A stretch of DNA of 64,000 nucleotides from Clostridiales bacterium (GCA_004556455.1 SFGY01000007.1:140758-204757), one strand, 5' to 3'. Shown: positions 35,288 through 44,367, counted from the stretch's first letter. Translations and numbers: made by a program. Notes: a model not told the origin generated them from the letters alone.

Positions 35288-36925
35288 TCAATCCTTATTC
35301 GGATAAGGTTCCAGGAAGGCGTGGAAGTGGCGCATGGGCAGATTGCGGCCCCAGGTAATGCGCATGTTCGGGATATTTTCGCGATCTTCATAGAGCGCTT
35401 TTACCGCCGCGATCACATAATCCAGGTGCTCTCTGGAAAGCTGGCTGCGGTTGATGCAGAGGCGCACGACATTGCAGATTTCGGCCTGCTGTTCGGGCGT
35501 CTTGAGGTCGTATTCCATGGAAAAATCTCCCAGTTCCGCCACACGAATGCCATAGCGGCGAATCATCTCCAGCGAAAAGCCCTGGCCCGCAAATTTTTCG
35601 TGCGAGCGTTTGCCGTCAAAAAATTCATCCATATGGATATAGACGGCGTGGCCTCCGGCAGGAATAACGACCCCCTTGACGCCTGCCCTGTACAGACCTT
35701 CGGCGAGATACTCGCACTGGCGCACGCGCTCGTCCTGATAATCGAAGCGGCACTCTTCATAGAGCCCAGCGGCCAGAGCCATGATATCGTGACCGGACAT
35801 GCCGCCGTAAGAATCGTTGCCATAGCAGGAAATCTGTTTGACCTTGATGAGAACGCCGACGTCTGTCTTGACGCTGCCATCCGGATTGAAATCAGAGAAC
35901 TTCCGCCAGAAACGCCCACGATCGCGGAAGGCCAGCATACCGCCCATATTGCAATGGCCGTTTTTCTTGGCGGACATGGTGAAGCCATCGCAATACGAGA
36001 ACATCTCGGTGGCGATCTCAGCGATGGACTTGTCGGCGTAGCCTTCCTCGTTCATTTTGATGAAGTAGCAGTCTTCAGCCCAGCGGGCGACATCGAACAT
36101 AAAGGGAATATCGTATTTCTCGGCCACCTTCGCTGTTTCGCGGATGGATCTCATGGAAACAGCCTGCCCGCAGACGGTGTTATTGGTGATCGTCGTGTAA
36201 ATAAGCGGGACATTCTCGGGGCCGACCTTCTCAATGAGTTCGACAAGCTTCGGGATGTCCATATCGCCCTTGAAAGGATTCTTCTCATAATGGCCGCCTT
36301 CCGGCACTTCCCAGAGCAGTTCCTGATGATAGAGATTGCGGGGAATCGACCCCATCTGCTTGATATTGCCTTCGGTGGTGTCGAAATGGCCATTGGAAGG
36401 GATGGTGTAGACCTTGCCTGGCGTGCGCTTATTGAGAATATTGCGCACAATCTCGAAGAGCACAGATTCAGCCGCACGTCCCTGCTGGAGGATAAAGGTA
36501 TTGGGTCTTTCCATCTGAGCCGCGCCTCCATTGAACAGGCCGCCCTCCTCCTCATACAGATAAAGCCTGTCCATGAGCAGGTCGATGTCCTGGCAGTCCG
36601 TGCGGAGCAGGTCGAGGCCCCGATGCCAGTTCTTCTCCCCTCCGCGTTCAAAAATATCGCGGAACGCATCGAGCAGCACATAATAGCCCTTGTTTCGACC
36701 ATAGGACTCATCGCCCAGGAAGAGCGAAGACCACTGCTGGTCGGTCATGGCCGTCGTACCTGAGTCCGAGAGCATATCGACCGTCAGCAGCCCTGCCGGG
36801 AAAGCAAATTCATTATAATGCGTCGCTTTAAGGGCGCGTTCACGCTGTTCCAGCGTCACACGGGGAATATTGCGTTTCACATAGCTGAGTGAACGTGGCG
36901 TTGGGACATTTAAGGGATATTCCAT
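35288..36925 (-). CDS. Tryptophanase / tyrosine phenol-lyase family enzyme
   Basis: This 545-residue PLP enzyme of the beta-eliminating lyase family aligns with TnaA along most of its length: DMLSDSGTTAMT, GDESYGRNKGYY, NGHFDTTEGN, FMFDVARWAED and MSAKKNGHCNMGG, with Lys321 as the PLP lysine and Asp278 as the pyridine partner. It is about 75 residues longer than TnaA. Roughly 50 extra residues (about 94-141, Leu/Glu/Asp-rich) sit between IF and the NTFILQQGRAAE segment. It likely splits tryptophan, tyrosine or a related amino acid to pyruvate and ammonia; the substrate is unknown. The start has GGAGG seven bases upstream. Confidence 0.85.
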   Translation of the reverse strand: MEYPLNVPTPRSLSYVKRNIPRVTLEQRERALKATHYNEFAFPAGLLTVDMLSDSGTTAMTDQQWSSLFLGDESYGRNKGYYVLLDAFRDIFERGGEKNWHRGLDLLRTDCQDIDLLMDRLYLYEEEGGLFNGGAAQMERPNTFILQQGRAAESVLFEIVRNILNKRTPGKVYTIPSNGHFDTTEGNIKQMGSIPRNLYHQELLWEVPEGGHYEKNPFKGDMDIPKLVELIEKVGPENVPLIYTTITNNTVCGQAVSMRSIRETAKVAEKYDIPFMFDVARWAEDCYFIKMNEEGYADKSIAEIATEMFSYCDGFTMSAKKNGHCNMGGMLAFRDRGRFWRKFSDFNPDGSVKTDVGVLIKVKQISCYGNDSYGGMSGHDIMALAAGLYEECRFDYQDERVRQCEYLAEGLYRAGVKGVVIPAGGHAVYIHMDEFFDGKRSHEKFAGQGFSLEMIRRYGIRVAELGDFSMEYDLKTPEQQAEICNVVRLCINRSQLSREHLDYVIAAVKALYEDRENIPNMRITWGRNLPMRHFHAFLEPYPNKD

Positions 36926-37439
36926 CTTGAGCCTCCAAAAAGAATATGCTGCTGTGCAGGTTGAAAAAGACTGACATCACGATCATAAAACAAAGGAAAA
37001 CAAGAAGCAAAAGCCTATGCAAAGCAAAAGCAAACGCGGAAAAAGATTCAGAGCAAACTCCTGCTCAGTGAAAATACCCTGGCCCTACCATCGACTATTT
37101 CCATATGATGCCTCTGATATCCTGCTGCGCTTCCGGGAGGACGATCAGCCTATATACATCCGACATAGTGATCTATAATCTACTGCTTTAATTCTGATCT
37201 TATAAATGATGGGAACAAAAGATATTTATGTTGGCAGTGCTGGGCGTTTACACACGATCAAGGTAAGCTCTAAAATGGAAAGGTCAAGCCATAAAGAATG
37301 TTCTTTGCGTTGCTTGTGCGACTTAAATGAGACTTGAATCTGACTTGAACACGACTTAGATCTGGCTTGAATCCTTGAAGATAAGAAAAGCGCCGCGCTG
37401 CAAGTTTCACCCTATTGATTTGCTTAAGAGAAGGACTCG
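36926..37439. other. Divergent intergenic region between the lyase and a lipoprotein gene
   Basis: No gene, and no tnaC-like leader peptide with a Trp codon, was found upstream of the lyase. A minus-strand TATAGAT-like element near 37178-37186 could be its promoter. On the plus side an 11-bp repeat array (37320-37374) stands upstream of the lipoprotein gene and is listed separately. Confidence 0.4.
37320..37374 (+). repeat. Five 11-bp direct repeats upstream of lipoprotein gene
   Basis: Five units with exact 11-bp spacing follow one another: GACTTAAATGA, GACTTGAATCT, GACTTGAACAC, GACTTAGATCT and GGCTTGAATCC. Direct repeats with 11-bp spacing are the usual binding sites of OmpR/PhoB-type response regulators, so this may be an activator site for the gene at 37440. 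The repeats are seen; the regulator is inference. Confidence 0.7.
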
Positions 37440-38090
37440 ATGAAAATGAACCCTATTTCTCTAAGATTAAAGAGACTTCTGCTTCTTGGCCTGTTTCTTA
37501 GCTTGCTCGGACTGTCATTAAGTGCTTGCTCAGGTGGGGCTGCAAAAAAGGGCGAAGAAATCCTGAAAACATGTGGCTACAGCCCTTTCGAGGTATCTAC
37601 AGACAGTGTAGGGACGGGCGCTCAAGGGACTATCATCCTCTATGAAAAAGACAAAGATTTGCTGGGAATAAGGATTGTATCGACGGTTCGTGTGGCTCCA
37701 AAGGACTGGGGCGGCGTGGCTTTTTACCTGCCGAAAGGTTCAAACCTGGAGCATGTTTTATGTACATACCCGGAAAATGGCGAAGTGCAGGAACCTGATC
37801 CAGTAGCCGTGTGGAAAAGCGAGAATTCTCATGGAGACTTCAATTTGATGCTTGAAATTGATCGACATCACGATCGGAAAGCAAGAGGTGGCGGCAAGGG
37901 CACTGTCGTCATCGAAGCCACCTGCCGAAATGAAACTGAAGGTTCAGACGGTCCCTCTTCCCTTAAATTTGCCGTTGACTGCGGAGCCAGCTTTAAAAAA
38001 GGGCAGTCGATCATGGGGTTAGCTCATCGTGAGATCGTCGTGGATATAAAGAGAACGGAAAAACCCCGCCCGGCACAAAGCGAACCTTAA
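37440..38090 (+). CDS. Hypothetical lipoprotein
   Basis: This 216-residue protein has a signal peptide with a lipobox ending at Cys30 (LSLSAC). The mature part is rich in beta-type sequence (GTIILYEKDKDLLGIRIVS, GGVAFYLPKGSNLEHVLC) with three further Cys. I do not recognise its family. The start has AAGGA four bases upstream. The predicted secreted protein and sortase substrate at 38694-40611 suggest a role at the cell surface. Confidence 0.75.
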   Translation: MKMNPISLRLKRLLLLGLFLSLLGLSLSACSGGAAKKGEEILKTCGYSPFEVSTDSVGTGAQGTIILYEKDKDLLGIRIVSTVRVAPKDWGGVAFYLPKGSNLEHVLCTYPENGEVQEPDPVAVWKSENSHGDFNLMLEIDRHHDRKARGGGKGTVVIEATCRNETEGSDGPSSLKFAVDCGASFKKGQSIMGLAHREIVVDIKRTEKPRPAQSEP

Positions 38091-38331
38091 AACCGCCCAT
38101 GGCCACCGAAAAACGAACCTTAGAAAGTTCAAATACCCGCTTGAAGACTTCCGTTCTTTCGGCTAAACTAAACTCACACTTTAATTCTGCCGAAAAAATC
38201 GGTGTTTTAGTCAAATCATTCAAGTGATAGATCATGTATCGAGATAGTGGCTTGCTCTCATTTCGGATTTTCAGAATTTTAGACAAAATTTCGAGTAATG
38301 GACGGTTATCCTAAGCAAACTATGGCTTAAA

Positions 38332-38470
38332 CCATCCACACCTTGATAACTTGCACGCGAAACCCATCCACTACTTAGTTTCTTGCACGCTGGCCCATCC
38401 ACTACTTGCTAAGTTGCACGAAAAACAGAAAAACCAAAGGAAAACCATCCATTAGTTGCTACGTTGTACG
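38332..38470 (+). repeat. Four 26-bp repeats, possible transposon end
   Basis: Four copies begin at 38332, 38364, 38395 and 38445. The consensus is CCATCCACTACTTGCTAAGT followed by TGCACG; only a few positions vary. The first three are spaced 32 and 31 bases apart. Multiple ordered copies of this kind occur at the ends of IS21-family and Tn7-like elements, where transposase binds. No transposase gene is beside it, so it would be a remnant. Confidence 0.75.
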
Positions 38471-38593
38471 AAAAAAGGTTGGTCACCTTTTCTGAAAAGC
38501 CTGTCCAAATAGGCTTCTTTCGCACCGACAGAAATATTGCCCTGCTTTATCCTTCTCACCAGATCACCCTTCGCAGCTGCATCCCCAGATGCC

Positions 38594-38639
38594 AAAGGGG
38601 CGTCTCTCAAGATTTATCTCTTGCGAGGCGCCCCTTTTT
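38594..38639. terminator. Bidirectional terminator
   Basis: AAAGGGGCG and CTC-CAAGA pair with TCTTG-GAG and CGCCCCTTT, flanked by A and T runs. It stands just downstream of the minus-strand gene at 38694. Confidence 0.85.
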
Positions 38640-38693
38640 GCTTTCAGCTGAAATGAAGCACTGAGTTAAAACTCAAATTGTAAATGAAACGAC

Positions 38694-39356
38694 TTACTGA
38701 ACGCTCGGAATCTGCCAGGTGGCGCTATCCGTACTGATATGGACTAAATGCCGTCTCACAAAACCAAGACGGCGATAATAGTAGAGATCACTGACACCTT
38801 CTCCATGAATACTGTGATCGGCGCTGCCTTCTGCAGGGGTAAAGGGAATCTCCAATACCAGCTCCGGCGTCACAGGATTGGTGGGTGACGCATCCTGCAA
38901 ATAGCGGTTCCAAAAGGTACGATAATCATCCCAGGCACCATAACGAATCTCGTATCGGACTTTGCGAGGCTCAGGTTTCTGGATCTGCCAGTTAAAGAAC
39001 ATAGCCGAAGTACTTTGGATGCTGGCATTGCCAACTTGCGTCTCTGCTGGAAAGCTGATGTTGTATTCAATAAAGGGAAACTGCTTGTTTTTTCCCATCA
39101 TCACTAAGTTCGGAATGGCAGAATTCTTTTGTACTTCTTCAAGATAACGGACATAGGCGGGAGCCATCAGATTGACCGTGTTGATGCGACCTTGCAGAAT
39201 ATACGTATAGTCACTTCCCGCTGGGGCAGACAGGATCTGAAAATCATTCTCAACTTGCACCTGTAAATCAATATCCGCAGCATGAACAGGAACGGCCATA
39301 AAAAGCAGAGTAAAGCTGAGCAAGGCCAGCAGGGCGAACTTATTCATCTTTTTCAT
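38694..39356 (-). CDS. Hypothetical secreted protein
   Basis: This 220-residue protein has a clear signal peptide (MKKMNKFALLALLSFTLLF..., cleavage likely after VHA near residue 26). The mature part has mixed beta-type sequence without Cys and with many aromatic residues (YYYRRLGFVRRHLVHI). I do not recognise a family. It has a good GGAGG ribosome site. It lies 31 bases downstream of the LPSTG protein gene, so the two are probably one operon. Confidence 0.75.
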   Translation of the reverse strand: MKKMNKFALLALLSFTLLFMAVPVHAADIDLQVQVENDFQILSAPAGSDYTYILQGRINTVNLMAPAYVRYLEEVQKNSAIPNLVMMGKNKQFPFIEYNISFPAETQVGNASIQSTSAMFFNWQIQKPEPRKVRYEIRYGAWDDYRTFWNRYLQDASPTNPVTPELVLEIPFTPAEGSADHSIHGEGVSDLYYYRRLGFVRRHLVHISTDSATWQIPSVQ

Positions 39357-39387
39357 AGTCTAACCTCCATCATTTCGCTGATCATAC

Positions 39388-40611
39388 TTAATAGCGCCGT
39401 CTGGCAAGCACAAGAACGCCGGCGGCCAGCAAAAGCAAACCGGGAAGGAATGACACGTGCTCACCTGTGCTCGGTAGATTGATAACAGGAGAAGCTTCTG
39501 ACGGAATTGTCGTGGGCTGATAAGGACTGGTTATCGGCTGGGTCACCATAGGAGGATTAAACTCGACAGGTGGACAAGGCATCCAGGGGCAGGGAATAAG
39601 AATATCTTGCGGTTCTTCAGGCTTATCAACGATCTGAAGAGTCAGCTGAATCGGCACACTTTCCCCCGGTGTTGTTACATAAGTTGAATCTGTCCCATAT
39701 GTTGGATCCTGACAAGAGTGGAATTTCAAATGCTCAGCATAGAAAAAGGGATCGTCGATGGTATAAGTTTCCGGCAGGCCCATTTTTTCCTTTGCTTCTT
39801 TAACGAAACCCTCAGCAAATTGTCTTACTTCAGCCTCAGGGATTTCATCTAGGGGTTTTCCAATATAATCTGGATATACGATTTTTGCCATTGCCAAAAC
39901 CGTTTTCCCGCTGGCAGCCTGACATATAAAAGTCACTTCGCCATCGACTGTCCCGGTAACCGTCAACTTATCTCCAACCTTTACCTTACTCTTATCAATG
40001 GCCACTTTGGGGAGAGAGACGGATAATTTACCGGTTTGGTTGATAGCCGCGCGTAAATCTTCAAAATTAGTATCTTCGTTCTGTATGACCATTGTGACAC
40101 TAAGCTCGTTCCCATTAATGTCGACATTGTCCATACTGGGAACATGAAAGAGATTTGAACCGGAAGTAAAAGCAATATCCCCGAGAGTTAAACTGGCTTT
40201 ATCCGGCATAATAAGACCATCCGGTAAAGTAATCTTGGCCGTAAAGGTGCTTTTAATCCTGACCGGCCAGTTCTTGCCTGTCGTGCCCCAGACCTGACTG
40301 CTCTTCTCGATCCAATCCTGGTTTAGACCGTTGATTATATCAGCAATGAAGTTTGAATCATAAGTCCCGGTAAAAATAAGTTGGTCGTTTAAGCCCGCCT
40401 TTGTGTAGATCGCCTGAGCCTGCGTGTCATTGGCGGAAGGTGCTTCGCCCTGCAGGCGCACGAGGAGGTCACCGTTTCCCTCATACCATTCTGTTTTGGT
40501 TAACGGAGGATTTGGCCAAAGTGTACCCCCCCCCGAGGTGGCAAGCACTGAAATTTGTGCACATAGTACAAAAGCAATCAGTGCCAGAATGCTAAAGATT
40601 TTATTCCTCAT
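39388..40611 (-). CDS. LPXTG-type cell-wall anchored protein
   Basis: This 407-residue protein has an N-terminal signal peptide (about 25 residues) and a C-terminal sorting signal: LPSTG at about residues 379-383, a hydrophobic segment (FLPGLLLLAAGVLVLA) and the tail RRRY. Sortase would join it to the wall. The middle has beta-type sequence and ends in a Pro/Thr-rich stem (about 330-375). No known adhesin domain is evident. RBS: GAAAGGAG lies upstream of the ATG at 40611. Confidence 0.85.
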   Translation of the reverse strand: MRNKIFSILALIAFVLCAQISVLATSGGGTLWPNPPLTKTEWYEGNGDLLVRLQGEAPSANDTQAQAIYTKAGLNDQLIFTGTYDSNFIADIINGLNQDWIEKSSQVWGTTGKNWPVRIKSTFTAKITLPDGLIMPDKASLTLGDIAFTSGSNLFHVPSMDNVDINGNELSVTMVIQNEDTNFEDLRAAINQTGKLSVSLPKVAIDKSKVKVGDKLTVTGTVDGEVTFICQAASGKTVLAMAKIVYPDYIGKPLDEIPEAEVRQFAEGFVKEAKEKMGLPETYTIDDPFFYAEHLKFHSCQDPTYGTDSTYVTTPGESVPIQLTLQIVDKPEEPQDILIPCPWMPCPPVEFNPPMVTQPITSPYQPTTIPSEASPVINLPSTGEHVSFLPGLLLLAAGVLVLARRRY

Positions 40612-41221
40612 TCTTTTTCTCCTTTCCGGTAGTCTGTTTCCGGTAGTCTGCTGTCCTTTATGGATCAGTCACAACTTCATTCTAGCCCGATTGTGCTTGA
40701 AAGGAAAGCACAAGAAAGATCCAGACCGTTCCGAAAATGGGCGCTTCGAATCTGCGAAGCAGCTTTGCAATCGTGTGTAGCCTGTTTCTATGCTCTGGTT
40801 TAGACATAACTCACAGCTCGATATAGTTGCGGCCATACTAAGTGATGGCTTTATTCCACGTGTTTCAAATGCCAAAGTGAACTCTTTTTTGCTGGTGCTT
40901 CACAACGTGTGTAGTTTTAGCCATGAGAAAAATTCTGTCGCCACATGATACCCGCGGCACAACATGTCACCACATGACACGACAAGGCACCATATTTTGC
41001 CCAAAAAAATTCTTTCCGTAAACGTTTAAATTTTGAAAAGAGCTGTTATAATAGGTGTGATCTTAATAGAGAAATCTTCTGACCCGAAGAGATATGGACC
41101 GGGCGCGGATAGTCGGACAGATGAGGCTTTTCGAGATTTTCCCCGGCTTTAGTCCGAGTTCAGGCACGTCAATGGGCATAAGCTTTTCTCAGACACATTT
41201 TTGCTTTTCAAGGAGGGCAGC
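40612..41221 (+). promoter_or_regulatory. Upstream region of hbd with extended -10 promoter and palindrome
   Basis: No gene is seen in these 610 bases. An extended -10 element TGTTATAAT (41045-41053) is the likely hbd promoter. The palindrome TAAACGTTTA (41019-41028) lies where the -35 site would be, and CGTAAACGTTTAAA keeps most positions of a CcpA cre site or another LacI-family operator. Two copies of CCACATGAYAC occur near 40942 and 40973. A leader of about 165 bases, with possible pairing of CGGAC and GTCCG, precedes the gene. Confidence 0.5.
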
Positions 41222-42070
41222 ATGAAAATTTTTCTCGCCGGCTGTGGCACCATGGGTTCCGGAATCGCACAAACGTTTGCGGTCAACGGACACGAAGTTT
41301 ACATGTTCGATCAGGAAATGAGCTTTATTGATCGCGGTTATGGCATGATCGAAAAACAGCTCAAACGTCAGGTCGAAAAACAGCGCATGACGCAGGAAGA
41401 CGCGGATGCTGCGCTGGCCCGTCTGCACAAAACGCTCGAGGTCAAAGATGCGGCCGAGGTCGACATGGTGATCGAGGCCATCTTTGAAAATATGGAAGCG
41501 AAACGCGCCATTTACAAAGAGCTCGACGAGGTCTGCAAAGAGGATTGCCTCTTCTGCAGCAACACTTCTTCCCTCTCCATCACGGAAATGGCCCGCGGCT
41601 TTAAGCACGAAGCGCGCTTTGTGGGCTTCCACTTCTTTAACCCGGCCCCTGTCATGAAGCTGATCGAGGTCATTCGCGGCAATTCCAGCTCGGATGAAAC
41701 GGTCGAAAAAGCTTTCGAAATCGCTAAAGCCATTGGTAAGGATCCCGTCCTCGTCAAAGAAAACGCCGGCTTTATCGTCAATCGCATCCTCGTCCCCATG
41801 ATTAACGAAGCGGCCGACCTCTACGACCGCGGCATCGCCAGCGCCGAAGATATTGACAAGGCCATGCGTCTGGGCGCGAATCACCCGATGGGACCTCTGG
41901 AACTCGGCGATCTGATCGGCCTCGACATCGTTCTGAACATCATGAACGTCCTGCTGGACGAGACGGGTGATCCCAAATATCGTCCTGCCGTCATTCTGCG
42001 CAAGATGGTGCGCGCGGGCAAGCTTGGCCGCAAATCAGGTCAGGGTTTCTACGACTACACGAAAAAATAA
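41222..42070 (+). CDS. hbd: 3-hydroxybutyryl-CoA dehydrogenase
   Basis: This 282-residue NAD-binding enzyme has the GxGxxG motif GCGTMG at residues 7-12, the catalytic His region VGFHFFNPAPVMKLIEV near residue 140, and the C-terminal helical domain. It interconverts acetoacetyl-CoA and 3-hydroxybutyryl-CoA. The start has AAGGAGG six bases upstream. With thl and crt downstream on the same strand it forms a butyrate-type gene set that connects to the acetoacetyl-CoA made by AacS. Confidence 0.96.
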   Translation: MKIFLAGCGTMGSGIAQTFAVNGHEVYMFDQEMSFIDRGYGMIEKQLKRQVEKQRMTQEDADAALARLHKTLEVKDAAEVDMVIEAIFENMEAKRAIYKELDEVCKEDCLFCSNTSSLSITEMARGFKHEARFVGFHFFNPAPVMKLIEVIRGNSSSDETVEKAFEIAKAIGKDPVLVKENAGFIVNRILVPMINEAADLYDRGIASAEDIDKAMRLGANHPMGPLELGDLIGLDIVLNIMNVLLDETGDPKYRPAVILRKMVRAGKLGRKSGQGFYDYTKK

Positions 42071-42164
42071 AGCCACCAAGGGGTGATCGCTTCAGAAGCT
42101 TAGAAAAATAAAGCTTTAATCACGATGCCGCGCTCACAAATGCACGGCAAGAAAGGAATAACTT

Positions 42165-43349
42165 ATGCAACACGATATCGCTATCCTCGGCCCCTGCCGC
42201 ACAGCTATCGGCAAATTTGGCGGCTCTCTCGCCAACGTTCCCGCCGTCAAACTCGGAGAAATTGTCATTCGGGAATCCCTGAAACGCGCCGGGGTCAAAC
42301 CCGAACAAGTTGACGAAGTGCTCTTCGGCAACGTCATCCAGGCCGGCCTCGGCCAGAATCCCGCCCGTCAGGCGGCCAGAAATGCCGGTCTCCCCGACGA
42401 AGTACCTGCTTCCACATTGAATAACCTCTGCGGCTCCGGCCTCAAGACCCTCAATATGGCGGCCGCCATGATCAATAACGGCGACGCCGAAATCATGGTC
42501 GTCGGCGGCATGGAAAACATGTCGGCCGCCCCCTACCTGCTCGACAAGGCACGTTTCGGCTATCGCATGAATGCGGGCACCCTCAAGGACGCCATGATCA
42601 GCGATGGTCTCACCGATGCCTTCTACGGCTACCACATGGGTATGACCGCAGAAAACGTCGCCGAACAGTTCCACGTCAGCCGCGAAGAATGCGATCAGTT
42701 CTCCTATGAGAGCCAGTTGAAAGCGAAGAAAGCTCAGGAAGAGGGCCGTTTCAAAGAGGAAATCGTGCCGGTTCATATCAAAGAGCGCAAGCGCGAATAC
42801 GATTTCGAGGAGGATGAATTCCCCCGTCACGAAACCACGCTGGAAGCCCTCGCCAAATTAAAGCCCGCCTTTAAAAAGGAGGGCGGCGTGATTACCGCCG
42901 GCAACGCTTCGGGTATCAACGACGCCGCTGCCGCCATGGTAGTCATGTCGGTCGAGAAAGCCAAAGAACTGGGTCTCAAACCCATGGGCATTTTGAAATG
43001 CGGCGTCTCCGTGGCTCTCGATCCGGCGATCATGGGCATGGGTCCCTACTTTGCCATTAAGAAGCTCATGGAAAAGAGCGGCGAAAAGATCGAAAACATT
43101 GAGCTCTGGGAGCTGAACGAAGCCTTCTCCTCACAGTCCGTGGCGGCCGTCCGCGACCTCGGCATCAATAAAGAGCTCGTCAATGTCAACGGCGGCGCGA
43201 TCGCTCTTGGACATCCCATCGGCTGCTCCGGCGCACGTATTCTTGTGACCCTGCTCTACGAGATGGAGAAGAGAAATCTCCACAAAGGCGTGGCTTCCCT
43301 CTGTGTGGGCGGCGGCATGGGCGTCGCTTCCCTGGTCGAGCGTCCGTAA
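42165..43349 (+). CDS. thl: Acetyl-CoA acetyltransferase (thiolase)
   Basis: This 394-residue thiolase has the acyl-accepting Cys89 in LNNLCGSGLKT, the His segment ALGHPIGCSGARI and the C-terminal SLCVGGGMG with the second active-site Cys. It makes acetoacetyl-CoA from two acetyl-CoA or runs in reverse to supply acetyl-CoA for Kce. Length and motifs match biosynthetic thiolases (ThlA, AtoB). Ninety-four bases separate it from hbd. Confidence 0.96.
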   Translation: MQHDIAILGPCRTAIGKFGGSLANVPAVKLGEIVIRESLKRAGVKPEQVDEVLFGNVIQAGLGQNPARQAARNAGLPDEVPASTLNNLCGSGLKTLNMAAAMINNGDAEIMVVGGMENMSAAPYLLDKARFGYRMNAGTLKDAMISDGLTDAFYGYHMGMTAENVAEQFHVSREECDQFSYESQLKAKKAQEEGRFKEEIVPVHIKERKREYDFEEDEFPRHETTLEALAKLKPAFKKEGGVITAGNASGINDAAAAMVVMSVEKAKELGLKPMGILKCGVSVALDPAIMGMGPYFAIKKLMEKSGEKIENIELWELNEAFSSQSVAAVRDLGINKELVNVNGGAIALGHPIGCSGARILVTLLYEMEKRNLHKGVASLCVGGGMGVASLVERP

Positions 43350-43530
43350 ACGGGTTGAACTGCTTTACTCCGGCCACCGCACTGCAATGCGCGGCGGCCT
43401 CTGCCTTTCTGAGCAGACCCCGCTGCTTCCCTGTTGAAACTGCCTCGATGAATTTTAAGTCCCCTTAGGGGCTGGAATTTATGAAAATTCATGGCATACA
43501 TGACATACATGACATAAGGAGAATCACACC

Positions 43531-44310
43531 ATGTCTTTTGTAGAAATTCAGAAAAACGGCAAGACCGCTGTTCTCACCATCAATCGTCCGGAAGCGCTGA
43601 ACGCCCTGAACAGTCAGGTTTTAAGCGATTTAAAAGCGGCTCTTGACGAGCTGAAAAAAGAAGCCGACCTGCGCTGCCTGATCATCACCGGTGCGGGCCC
43701 CAAGTCTTTTGTCGCCGGTGCTGATATCGGCGAAATGTCCACCATGAACCCGAAAAAGGGAGAAGCCTTTGGTATCGCCGGTAACAAGGTAATGAGCCAG
43801 GTGGCCAGCTTCCCCTGCCCCGTGATCGCCGCTGTGAACGGCTACGCCCTGGGCGGCGGTTTTGAACTCGCCCTGGCCTGCGACCTTCGTCTGGCCTCGG
43901 AAAAAGCGCGTTTCGCCTTTCCCGAAACTGGCCTGGGCATTACCCCTGGCTTTGGCGGCACCCAGCGTCTCGCCCGTCTGGTCGGACCTGCGCTCGCCTC
44001 TGAGCTGATCTTTACCGGGCGCACGGTCAAGGCCGATGAAGCTCTGGCCAAAGGCATGGTCAGCCAGGTTTGCGCCCCCGAAGAACTGCTCGATAAGGCA
44101 CAGGAGCTCGCTGACACCATCGCCGGCCGCGCCCCGATTGCCATCCGTCAGGCCAAAAAAGCCATTCGCGGCGGACTTGACCTTACCCTCGAAAAAGGCC
44201 TGGACTATGAGTCTGAGTGCTTCGGTGAATGCTTCGACTCCGAAGATCAGAAAAACGCCATGAAGGCCTTTGTGGAAAAACAGCCCTTTAATGACTTTCA
44301 AAACCGCTAA
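43531..44310 (+). CDS. crt: 3-hydroxybutyryl-CoA dehydratase (crotonase)
   Basis: This 259-residue enoyl-CoA hydratase family protein has the oxyanion-hole segments SFVAGADIGEM and NGYALGGGFELALACD and a Glu pair from FPETGLGITPGFGGTQRL. It interconverts 3-hydroxybutyryl-CoA and crotonyl-CoA, the product of Kal. Upstream the sequence CATACATGA occurs twice in tandem (43495-43512) just before the AAGGAG site. A strong terminator follows at 44368. No butyryl-CoA dehydrogenase gene is in the window. Confidence 0.95.
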   Translation: MSFVEIQKNGKTAVLTINRPEALNALNSQVLSDLKAALDELKKEADLRCLIITGAGPKSFVAGADIGEMSTMNPKKGEAFGIAGNKVMSQVASFPCPVIAAVNGYALGGGFELALACDLRLASEKARFAFPETGLGITPGFGGTQRLARLVGPALASELIFTGRTVKADEALAKGMVSQVCAPEELLDKAQELADTIAGRAPIAIRQAKKAIRGGLDLTLEKGLDYESECFGECFDSEDQKNAMKAFVEKQPFNDFQNR

Positions 44311-44367
44311 GGGTTAAGTGAAGGTGCCGTAAAAGCTCTCTTCGCTATGACATTTTAAAAGCAATAC

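Larger units (their letters stand above)
38091..38693. other. Intergenic region with repeat array and terminator
   Basis: A minus-strand frame runs from a TTG at 38286 to 38011, overlapping the lipoprotein end. Its predicted sequence (MIYHLNDLTKTPIFSAEL near the middle) has plausible amino acid use but no ribosome site, so I do not call it a gene. The rest holds the 26-bp repeat array (38332-38470) and a terminator (38594-38639). Confidence 0.5.

Noticed and set aside
36840..37022. A 60-codon frame before the tryptophanase-like gene, considered as a TnaC-like leader peptide.
   Set aside because: It contains no Trp codon and overlaps the lyase start in another frame, so it cannot act as tnaC does.
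37320..37374. The 11-bp repeats, and the arrays at 38332 and 63743, were considered as CRISPR arrays.
   Set aside because: Repeat units directly abut or have no unique spacers of constant size, units vary in sequence, and there are no cas genes.
38011..38286. A 91-codon minus-strand frame downstream of the lipoprotein gene.
   Set aside because: It starts with TTG without a ribosome site, overlaps the lipoprotein gene on the other strand and has no recognised domain.
41055..41221. The hbd leader was considered as a riboswitch (FMN- or THF-like fragments such as GGATAGTCGGACAGATGAG).
   Set aside because: The remaining conserved blocks of those classes are absent, so no class can be named.
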